From assembly GCA_950022655.1 (NCBI GenBank), contig OX465583.1, positions 63,330,306 to 63,394,305 on the forward strand: a stretch of DNA of 64,000 nt. Direction: 5' to 3'. Under the pieces are notes generated by a model that was not told the origin of the DNA, did no database searches, and saw only the letters and a list, made by a program, of their open reading frames with translations. A program made the translations under genes and the position numbers. This document shows positions 33,579 through 45,500 of this stretch, piece by piece. Origin of the DNA: Alentia gelatinosa. Lineage: Eukaryota > Annelida > Polychaeta > Phyllodocida > Polynoidae. Positions within the stretch are counted from its first letter, which is position 1. Every line of letters begins with the position of its first letter.

Positions 33579-36500
33579 TCACTTCTTGGACACGTTGCTG
33601 AACCACAGAGTGCTCATGTTGGCGAGGAACCCGGAGGACTCGTTTCGAGGGATCGACACGGCAGGTGGCGCCTCGGTCGTCTCTGTGGGCGACTGGAAGA
33701 ACGAACAGATTCTCATGAGGGATTATATCCGGCTGGAGACTTCCGGTTCAAAATACCCTCCAAATTATGCAAATTCCCCTGACAACGGATCAGTCTGCCA
33801 TCTTGCTGGTGAATACAAAGCGCTGTTAGAGTATAAAATGGTGAAATGGTACCATGGTAGTACAAGCCACAAAACTCGATAAAAAATTCATGGTTTGTAC
33901 GGAACTCGCCTCGTTCTGTATGAACCGTGACTTATCCTCTCGTTTTGTAGCTTGTACAGCATGGTCAGGACGTTCTATATAAGTACATGTCCATGTATAA
34001 AGAAAAAAAATCTTCTAAAAACGTTTTTGCTGATGCACATAGTGATGAGAAACAAGTAGTTTTTGAGTGGCCTTATTAATTCTTTTAATTTTTATTTGAG
34101 GTATTTATATAAATACTGCAAAGGCGTCAGCTTTCGCCGGTGTGAGTGCCCTCACAGTAATATGGTACACCCAGTTAGCTGATTATACAACAATGACTGT
34201 ATCAACAGTCAACAAAATACATGCGCCTTATATATAACAAAGAAATATGAAAATAAACAAAGTCTCATTTCCAATCCATAGTAAAGTTTGTCACTAGCAA
34301 TGTTAACATACTTAGATAGCCTCAGCTATCAGTCCATGATACGGTAAGCGTCCATCATTGTAGGTAGTTTCACCATTTCCATCGTTAGAGTCACTCAACA
34401 AAACTATTATATTGGTATATAATACAAGTGAAACGTACAGACACAGTATCCGTATTTGGGTATAGAATGATAAACATGTCCCTGTGTACATATGCGTGAG
34501 TCTGACCTTGGGTTTTGGCGGCTGGATGATGGGCGGCGCCATGGTGGAGCGGCTCTGCACGCTGAGCGGCAGTAGCGGCAGGCGGTTCTGTGAGCTGCTC
34601 AGTGTGAGCACATTGTGCTGCTCCTGGTGACCGGACTGTGTGGGTCGCGTGGTCAGGAAGGCGCCGTGCTTGTCCAGACTCATCAGAGCGCCCAGCAGCA
34701 CCTGTACAACATACACGCATCATGGAGCAACTCGGGTAACGTCAGTTTAGTAGTCAGTATTAAGAGAAAACGTGGCTACTGAGCCTGTAGGGATGCCGTT
34801 TGAGGTCTCTTGTGCCATAAAATACGTCCCAACGCCAGAGGATGAGGAACGTACAGTATAACCCCGCTTAAGCACGTGATCCACCAAGAGTGAGTTAGGG
34901 CTGGACAATGACCATGTGAAGGAATTGTGGACGTCGGCCGCCCAAATTGCTCATCGGCTCAGATCGGCTGAGACAATCTGCTTCATGGATCAGCAAATCA
35001 GCCGGACCAGCCCATTGAAAACCCTGTCGCCCGCTACCTTGCGGTCGTCGCCTCTGGCCGGCCGGCCCTGTAAAAACCAGCCGGCCAGCCGCCTCTGGCC
35101 GTCTTTGAGCGTCCATTCGCATGCTTTAAAGAAAACACCCTCCGTTCCGAGCAGGGTGTCGCTTTAAGAAGGGTTTAAATAAAAATTTCTGTTCCGAGCA
35201 AATTTTCCCTTTAAAATGGGGTGACACCTTAAGCAAGGTGTCCCAGAAACGGGGTTTTACTGTATTTTATTTGACAAAATGCCAAGAATGGCAATGCTAT
35301 GGGCTCATTTACTATGTTTTCTCGCCCATCCCCATTGGCTCAGTAACCACTTTTTCTCATATTTGCAATTTTTTCAAATGCATTATTGATAACATTGTTG
35401 TTAGGTAATATGCAGTTAACACATTCTACAATGATCATTGTATGAAGTGAGCAGAAATTGCAACCTATCTTACCCAACATACAAGAGCAACAACTTACAC
35501 TGAAACGCTGGGTCTGCCGAGCGATGTGAGTGTTCATGTAAGGAGTGAATACGTCAAGGTCAAACGGATCCACATGACCTTCAAACGTGTCGATGACCTT
35601 TTGAATTCGTTGCTGGTAGACCTTGTTTTCCTGCAGAGCAGAATTGCAATGGAAAAACATAACCGATTTATGATTTCAGATTCAAGTACTTAAATCCAAA
35701 GATCCAATATCAATGGCAATATGTTTCCTCTATTAGATATTCGGAAAGAACTGAATTGAGAATCGTATAGACATAAAATACTCCACGAGTTTGGATATGT
35801 CGTATTGGTCATCGAGGCGTCGCCGAGTGACGATTACGACGCATCCAAACAAGTGGAATTTTGTTTTTTTTATTCATGTGATTCAAGTACAGTTCTAATT
35901 TTATCTCACCCTTTTAAAGAACATCAACATAGCATCACAAAAGTCCCTTCCTATTGGGTGGGTAATTAAGGGTTAGAGCAAAGCACAGGGGACGCTTTTC
36001 AGCAAGTGGGAAAGTGTATATCTCTACTTCTTTTTCGTTTTTTTCGTTATCAATTTCATTGAGGGAATATCGTGTGAACAACCACCGATTTCGGCGATAC
36101 AGCCATTCTTCCAATCGGGCCCTATACATAAGTAGCTTGTGACTTGGATGTTCTTCAGTGAAACTTAAGCCTCCCCCAACTCCTTATTCTGTGGGGTGTT
36201 AAGCAGAATGAGCAGTGGGTACCATTTTTGTAGAAGTCTATGGTATGACCTGACCAGGATTTGAACCCCCGACCTCCCATGCTCAAGTCAATCACCCTAC
36301 CATGAAGCCACCAAGCTTCTATTATTCAATGTGTGGATGTATTTATCTCGCCAAGGACTTTTGAGTGGGCTATCCCGCTAAGCACGACACTTTTGCGGGT
36401 TTTACGGTATTGATTTCAACGGACTTCGATATATAAGTTTCCAAAGACTCACTAGAATGGGCGTCTAAACTCTTTTTCAGTCTCTTCTTCTCGATTCAGA

Positions 36501-39500
36501 GGTGTTGTTTTTTGTTGTTGTTTTTTTTAAGTTAAAATTCTCCCTACTGTGCGAATACGTTGATCTGGCGGTATCTGTGTAACGCTTCCAGCAGAAATTT
36601 TCCTCTTTTTTTAAACCTCATATCACTAGATTGAAATACATCAAAGGTATGCCTTTTCTAATATTATTTGGTGCAAACCTTCTCTTTAGAAATGAGAAAT
36701 AATTCCTCAACTCTCAGCTAGTGTCTTGAAAAAATTTCATTCTTTCAAAATAATTTTTTGAAAATCTGTTTCTAATAGTATCCCTGAACGGCTCGGTGAG
36801 TGGCTCACCGGGGTGTCCTCTTTGCGCGGCAGGAGGTTGGCGAGCAGTTTGACGTCGAAGCAGAGCTGCAGCGCGCGGGTCTGGTTGATGGAGAGCTCGC
36901 GGAGTGGTCCGGCCTGGGACTTGCTCTGCTTGGGTCGCCGGCTCAGCTCCTCGTATGACGAGATGGTGCTGTCTGACAACTGACACACGAGCGCCTTCAG
37001 CACCGACCTGCAGCAGTTGGAGATAATACAAGATTATCAGTTATATACCTTTAAACCCTTTCACTACGCTGTATACCGCCATATACCCACCCTGAAATAC
37101 GACGCTGCAGTACCATTTTCACCCCTGTAGCACGCTGGCGCTTTTCACAATATCCACAGTGATGTCATTATATCAGACCTCCATGGTAATCCAAAATAAT
37201 TAGGATGTTCTATAATCATAATGATATTGACTATGATATAGTTTTATATAGGTTGAGAAAATATTATCGAAATATTCGCATTATTTCATTAAGAAATAGC
37301 AATTACTTAAATTTCGAAAATGATGACTCAAGGCATCACAGCATACTATGTCTTGGAATGTCTCCAGGCATCATGGCGTAGCTAAAGGTCATGTATTCAG
37401 ACGAATACAGAAGCTTGAAGTGGATGTACTAAACTGTTTGGATATCAGATTTTTAATCACTGCACTAGTATGAATGGTTACTTTAACGCCAAAATAGTTT
37501 TTTCCTTTTCTGTCGTAAACATTCATATTTTTTTAGTACATGGGGTAGGAATAATAAGGAACTGCATCGAGATCCTTAGACACTGACAATATGTCATGTC
37601 ATAGAGTAATCTCATGAGGCAAGCCGAGTGAGATTACGCAGCAAACCAAAATATTCTTATTGGCATATTATTAGTGGCTCTGGCTCGAGTGCGGTTCATA
37701 TTTTATCACTGATTAATTGGCCAAAATTTGTGACATCATCCCCCAATGAGTAGTCTTAACATGGTGTGACTGTATGCCACGTTTATGCCATAACATATTT
37801 GTATGCCCCACGTGACATATGAAGTTAAAACATGTGACAGGGTAGGATAAAATCTAAACGTCACTCAATTTCATATGATTGTTTATCCTATTGGTATAAA
37901 AGTTCATTGAAACGTTTATATTCTATACCAAAAATTCTACAAAAAGTTGTAGGGGGGTATTGGGGGGAAGGGGGACTGGGAGGGGCCCGATGTGGGATGA
38001 GTGGGGGGTTGGCTTATAACCGGGGTCGGCTAATAAGCGGGATTTTACGGTTATATCGGTACACACGATAGTAACACTGGTGGAGAACCAGGGTAGATAA
38101 CTATCTGTAAACACTAGAGTAGCACTGGTGGAGAACCCGGGTAGATTACTATTCGTACACATGATAGTAACACTGGTAGAGAACAAGGGTAAATTACTAT
38201 TCATACACATGATAGTAACACTGGTGGAGAACAAGGGTAGATTACTATTCGTACACATGATAGTAACACTGGTGGAGAACCCGGGTAGATTATTATCCAT
38301 ACACATGATAGTAACACTGGTGGAGAACCCGGGTAGATTACTATCCGTACACACAATAGTACCACTGGTGGGGAACCCGGGTAGATTACTATCCGTACAC
38401 ACGATAGTAACACTGGTGGAGAACCTGGCTAGATTATTATCTGTACACACAATAGTACTACTGGTGGAGAACCCGGGTAGATTACTATCCGTAAACACGA
38501 TAGTAACACTGGTGGAGAACCCGGGTAGATCACTATCCGTACACACGATAGTACTATTGGTGGAGAACCTGGGTAGATTACTATCCGTACACACGATAGT
38601 AACACTGGTGGAGAACCCGGGTAGATCACTATCCGTACACACAATAGTAACAGTAAGAGTACCTGCTGATGGTGTGACCGCCCACTCTGTTGATCTGCTC
38701 ACACAGACTGTAGAGCAGTGACGTCACATAGCTCGAGGCCTGCGAGGGAACGCGGATCTTTGACGTCATCGTCTTCCCATCCTCCGTCTCCTCCTGAATC
38801 TCCGTCTCTCCCCAGCGCTGCTCAAATAACCACAGAGTTCTCAGTCAGTTGTAGACAGGATACATCATTCAGGGGAAACATAGAACAACATAAAGACTAA
38901 CCTACACAACATACTATGAGGGGCTTGCACTATTGTCTCACCTTGTCTATGTTATGAATTGCTGGCTTCATAAAACTCTGAAACTATTATTATTATATAC
39001 GTAGTCTACGGACTACTACTTGTTGTTCTTATAAAATAGTTGACCACTATTTATTGTAAGCTGTATGTAGAAATGTTCGGTGGAACACCTGCCAAAATCC
39101 CCATTAAGCGTGCTGAAGCATAACCAGTCGGGATCCGATTGAAACCAGCCATCTATAATGGCAGACGGATTGCCCCCTTTATTGTCTGCAGTAATGTTCT
39201 ACTACACAATGAATACAAATTGTACTCATGGTTGAAGATCAATAAAGAAAAAAGAAATAAATGAAGAAAAAAAAATTAGGGATGTGGAAAGCTTACCGTG
39301 CTGGAGCGGAGGATAGACCTTCCATGCTGGTCCAAGATGGCCTGTCGATATTGCTCTGATATGTGGGTCGCCGTGTATTCCGCCCAACAACTGCATCAGA
39401 AATCCAGGGATGTCAGTTAGGGTCATGAAAAAATATAGGGAATATTTTTCATGTGGAATTTACTGCCTCAGATAGACTCTGAATGGAAAAGACTATCATG

Positions 39501-42500
39501 AAACATCACGAAATTTCATATTATTGTTTATATGGTATGAGTTGTCTTCTTGGAATGATATCATGAAGTGGAGCTGAGTGATATCTGTAGCGAAATTCAA
39601 CAAATGGCATATAAACAATTATATGAAATTGAGTGATGTTTAGATTTTATCCTACCCTCTTACATCTTTTTAACTTCATATGACACCAATGGCATATAAA
39701 TATTTTATGCCATAACCGTGGAATACAGTTACACCATGTTAGGTCAATGGAGATTTATATGAGGGGTAGGATAAATTGTTATTCTCCATGGAATGAGGCT
39801 GAGGGTATGTGGGGATCTTCCCCTTGAGTAAGTTTCTTTGGAATTGTCAGCCAAGAGTTTATAGATAGTACAGCAAGATACATATGGTTGTACTTTACCT
39901 GTATGCTAATTATAGTGGGCATCCTTTAAACAGGGCATAAGGTTCTACAGAGTTCTGTAGAGTGTGAACTGTTAAGCATGGATTCCACCAGACTAAGGGT
40001 TCATTGGAAAGTGTGCGGTCTCTATGCAATATATCAAAGAATTTCATATAGTGATACAAATCTTTCGGACATAGTTGGGGGCATATGGAGTAGCGCCCAA
40101 GACTATCAGAAAAAATGTGGGCGTGCTTCAACCACCACCAGCTACGCTTATACGATTTCTTCAGATTTTTTGCGATCCCACCAGTTCTCCATTTTGGCAG
40201 GTTTTGGCATAGATTGGACACTTGGTGGAATCATTAGCTGTTACGTGACTGACCTGAAGGCTTCATTGCTAAACGAGAAGAGTTTGTCCTTGACGGCGGT
40301 CCAGCGGGAGTCCTCCGTCACCTTGGCCGTCGCCTTGGTTCCGATAGCTCTCTTCCCCATCCTAAAGACAAACACATCCAGATCAATCATTGCATTAGCG
40401 GTGGGATAGGACGTGTTTCAGCTTAGCCTCTTCTACACACATACATCCAGATCAATCATTTTTATGATCAGGCCCAGTCCTTAGCTAGAGTGTTGGGCAC
40501 ATGAGTTTATCTCACTCCTGGCATTTTTCCCCCATAGACTTAACATTGGGAACTAGTACCCAACGCCCATTGAGTATTTAGAAAAAAATACCCAATGGGA
40601 GATTATGTTATAAATGTTGGCCCATTAGTCAATGTGAGGGGTGAGATAAATTCAGAAACCTATTCAAGTTTAGGGTCAGAGCTTGATCCCATCTTCTTTG
40701 AATCGCTACATAAATCATGCGGCTTCGCTTTGTGAATTACTATGGGATTCAAATTTGATGGGATATTAGCTCTGACCTTAAACGAGCTCTGACCCTTAAC
40801 CTGTTCTTAATATCTACAGCACTGAGGCTAAGATTGGTAGTAACAGCAAATATCAAAGGTCTCTAGGTGGATGATATCACTCTATCTTTATTAAAAGCAG
40901 ATCAATTTATGCCTAACCCACACCCACCCCACGACCTTTTACCGAGTCTATGACCAAACTACTTATTTCCTTTAATTTAATCCAGGAAGGTACGGACAGT
41001 ACGTTCATTCCGTCCTGTTGATACCTATTCTGCAATCCTAGTAGCTTTATATGCCATTTTACAGAAGAAATAACATTGAACACATGCAAAGTAAACCAAA
41101 GGTAGTCAAAGTAGCTTGCAGCCGGCCGCATCCAAGCAAACCAGATTAGAAACTCCAAATTATTTTTCTCCTATGTTTGGAGATTGTTGACCGAATCTAA
41201 GATCTGTTTCCATGGTTTACACTGTCTTATCCAGAACATTAGTTGACCTGGAGATGCTATAGCAACTTGGTTTGATCTCAGAGGAAGTTGTCATTAACAA
41301 GGTAAAATCTGCTTTATACAGAGGCGTCTATTGCCACGTCTCATATACAAGATGAGAAACTGTGGCCTGGTGAAGATGAAAAAAATCTGTTATTTGAGAC
41401 GAATAGTTTAATATATCAAATACAGAAGTTAATGGCCAGTTCACAATGTGTGTGTTAAGGTACATTTGTATGCCCAGTCTGAGACATCAATACACACAGT
41501 GTGAACTGCACGCTTCTCTGAAACTGGAGGTACCTCAGGTATGCCCAGTCTCAGACTGGAGGTACTTCAGGCATGCCCAGTCGCAAAGGTTTTTGAATGT
41601 CAAACATCTTTGATGTTTGGTACTGCTAGTCTGAGACTGGGTGTATCAATGTACCTACAATCACAAGCGTTTCTGTCGCAACAGAGGTGGTTCACACACA
41701 AATTTGAGTGCATCTTGTGATTTTGCTACCGAATTTGGAACGTCCGGTTTCAAGCGCAGTACCTCGAGTCTCAGACTAAAGTAACCCCCCCCCCCCCCTC
41801 CCCTGCGAACCTGCGAAAGTTCAAAGTCGGTCACTAGCTGGGCGTTACCTGTCCCATATTTTATTGAGGCAGGGAACTATAAAGCGGTAAGAAGTAAGAC
41901 CCTTACCTTGTAGGTTCCACCTTGTCCGTTGTTCCCATCATACACTGCTGGAGATAAATACTCAACTCACATAACGCTCCACTGAGTCGTCCAAGTAACA
42001 GAATTCTGAAACGATAATTTACATCAGATTTCAAGAAGAGTCAAGAATTTCGTGAGGATTGAAAATCAAACTGTCAACCTAAAAATCCTGCTTAAATCAA
42101 AATTGAAAAGCAGGCCAATGAAAGAACCTAGAGCATGTCAATACATTCCTTAAATATTTACATACAGAACGGTTGCTGTTGAACTTTTGGCCAACTGATG
42201 TAATTCTAATATAATATTCCCAATTTTTCCCAATCTCATTTACTGTATTTTTCTCTGGATTGTGTGATACTATGGATGAAAGAAAATACGGAAGAATGTT
42301 GTTGCCGGTATAATTAAAGGATTATTCAAAATCTCAGCAACCAAAGAAACGGTAAATACAACATGTATAGGGAACAGAGATGAAACCGGGTCACAAGGGA
42401 AAAGAAACTTATATATATCCCGACAAAAAAATAGAACGATTTCGGAAATCAACAATCTACTTATCTAATTGCTAAATTGAGAAACTGAACAATAAGCTAT

Positions 42501-45500
42501 AAAATTCAAGAGAGGGAGGGTTGGACGGGGGAGGGGCTTCTATATGCTGCAGTATTTATAATCAATCATTTTTACATATTTTGGAATAGAATTGTATAGG
42601 GAACCAGGTCTAATAACCTTCTGTATAATCAATATTCCAAAAAGAAACTTGATTACGAAATCAAAAGATACTGTTATAAATGAGAAATATTGGATGACAT
42701 GATGTACACGATCCACTATGAATACCATGAAAGGGCAAACAGTTATATATGTTGTAGTCAACATTGTATTGGAAGAAGGAATGTCAAATCGAAATCAATA
42801 AACAAATCTTTAAAAAAGAAAAGATTATCGTTGTTTCTCACCTGTCGAGGATGAGTAGATTGGCGGTGTGTTGTGGACTGGACGCCAGCTGCTGTTTGCA
42901 GGCATACAGCTGACTCTGCAGGAACTCCAGCAACCTGGGGCAGAGAGATAAACTGTATGTGAGAAGGTACCGGGAATCTTAGGGTTCTCCATCAATGTTA
43001 CTATCTGAGATAGCTAGACAGTAACATGAATGAAACAAGTCTAGGACTATGTACCCAAGCTTTATTTCTGGTGTTACTGTAATGAAGGTTGGCTACGGAC
43101 TGGTTGCTAATACATTGAGATGCTGCGCGATATATTTACTAGTGTTTACATGTGTGGGTGACCCTATCGATTGTTGCTAAGGGCCACCCCTTATGGAGTA
43201 TTGGCGCGGAGCGAGCCTGGCCATTTAGGCCAAGGGAAAGCTTATGCTTATTTCTCAGTAGAGAAATTGGAGCACAACACTGCATCTCTCCTACAGTCAC
43301 ACCCACAGCTCTATATAGGATGATGAAGTAACATTGATCGTCCCTGGCAGCATCATCCAGTTTCAACTAGACTTGCTCAAGTCTTCAGGGATGTCATTTG
43401 CGGTCATGAGAAACACAGGAAATATTGTTCATGTAGAATTTAATGCCTCAGAGTGACTGAGAAAACATGGTAAATACATCTTATTTGCTATGAAATGGAT
43501 CTGGGGTGTATGGGGAGGTTTGAACCACTGTATACTGGTCTCAATTTATTCTCTCTAAAAATGAAGGCAAGGATTTCCTTGGAGAAGAGGAAAACTGTCA
43601 TTTCTTCTACATTATTATAATAGCCATTAAAGGAAGTTCTGCTTGTAGAAACAACCAACGACAAAAAATTATAAGGAAAATGTTTAAAGACACCTCACTG
43701 TAGCAGAGTGTACCTTCTCTGAACAACATTTTTTCACACATCATACATCAATTCAGATGAGTGCTGAAGCTCATGAATGCAAACCTGTTGTAGACTGGGG
43801 TTAGTGGTCATTTCGGACATACTTACTGGGTCACGCAGGCACCGCACGACTCCTGGAGAAACACCAATACCACCGGTGTATCCGCGTACAGGTCAAACGG
43901 GCCTTTTGTCTCCATGGCAGCAGGTTTCAGGTAGTGCCCGGCATCCTCCACCAGGGTGCGCAGCTTGCTATCAAAGTTGCGGCATAAGCTGAAACACGAG
44001 AGGCGTGCCAGTTGCTGTTTCCTATACTGCGCCTACTAGTATACATACAATTATTATCAATCATATAAAAAGTCCCCTTTGAAATTGTATGGGGACTCAG
44101 AAAACCACTACCTACTGTTTAAAAACTGTGAGATACCATAACCGTGGTATTCAACCTCAAAGTCATTATATACAGGAAAATGGTCCCTTTGTGCTATAGA
44201 GCAAAATAAACTAGTCCATATAGAGAAACCCTTTAATATGGCAATTCTTGGGTTTAATTTATTGGAGAAGATCGATAACACACAGGCAGCTCTATAAACC
44301 ACTCATGGTTGACGTAGTAATATACTTAACCTCGGCTGCCTGTTCACTAAACCATCGATTATTATCTCTACATTCCATACTGTATGAATAAGCGTTGAAG
44401 GTAGCTACCTCTGCACAGCGGGTGTGTACGCCTTGGCCTTCATGGAGAGCGTGCCGGCCTCGGCCAGTGTCTTCATGCCCACGGTCACCCAGGCCATGTT
44501 GGTGGGCATGTCAGCCGGGCTCTCCACCCAGACGTACCCCGACACGTTCCGCTCCATCGCCGCCGACCTGGACGCCACAGAAAACAGTCAAATACAAGAA
44601 AATTTACTTGGTCGACTACGTCATCGATATTGTGGCCTATGTTGTATTATTATTTTTTTCTTTGTAAGGGGGCCATCCATAAAGTACGGACGCACTGGGG
44701 GGAGTCAAAAATCTAAGACATTTTTCATATGCTCTTTGTTGTATCTTTAATTGTTTTTTTTTAATAAGGGGGCCATCTATAAGGTACGTACGCACTGGGG
44801 TGGGGTTAAAACATTTTGGAAATTTTTCGTATGCTCCTACTTTGTAATATTGGATTGGGAGGGGGGTGGGGGTCAGAAATTTAAGAAACTCTGCGTACAT
44901 ACTTCATGGATGGCCCCAAGCATCTGGCTTACTAGGAGGTGTTACAGCCACGTCTTATTAATTTCAAAGTGACTAGAAGCCAAGAAATACACTGAAGCCG
45001 ACAAATACACTAAAGTCCAAATGATATTATTTTCTCTTGATGATGGGCATAGTTTTGCGCATCGTGTTAAGGTTGTGTTCCAGTGGACCAGCAAAATTTC
45101 AGTTTTGTTACAACGTGGCGCTCAACTGTCGCCAAATCCGGCCACCAAATGACACTGGTTATACCTCAAGTGTCAGGACTGGGGCTGTGGAAAGATCAGA
45201 CTGCACATGAACCAGCCAACCTAATAATTTAGCTTTCGCCAGTTCCCCACAGGTTACCTGCCGGCAGTGACTGTAAGCATATTTGGCAACTTCCTGGTGT
45301 TGTCAACTTTCACAGAGAAGGACACTCACTTGTCGGTGGAGGAGAGGTCGGTGAGGACACGTGACACCTGCTGTTTACAGGAGGACAGAGCAGTGTCGTA
45401 CTGTGCTTGGAGCAGCTCCTGTGTGGGGAGAGTGGAACAATGAATATCTTCAATTAGAGCAATTCTAATGAAGACGACCGAGATAATACTCTGTTGAGTG

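Noticed and set aside
33508..33882. Plus-strand frame of 124 codons with good-looking composition
   Set aside because: It is the antisense shadow of the last COG1 exon (33579-33692, minus). That exon has a proper acceptor, the right phase, and a COG1-like C-terminus with a stop.
35340..35660. Minus-strand frame continuing past COG1 exon 35499-35630
   Set aside because: Only 35499-35630 is exon. The frame on either side is intron read-through beyond a consensus acceptor and donor.
36220..36325. tRNA gene on the minus strand
   Set aside because: The B-box arm is good, but the acceptor stem does not close and a non-tRNA body follows. It fits a SINE better.
38050..38652. Possible CRISPR array
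   Set aside because: Units are contiguous 48-mers with no unique spacers, in an animal intron. The same reasoning excludes the 34-bp palindromic array at 14581-14709.
37923..38721. Long frames on both strands (259 and 197 codons) with repeated 16-residue units
   Set aside because: They are produced by the 48-bp minisatellite, whose length is a multiple of three. They lie in a COG1 intron and the COG1 frame itself stops just past the donor.
44395..44750. Two overlapping plus-strand frames with high GC
   Set aside because: They are antisense to the COG1 exon 44409-44567 and then run into a repeat.
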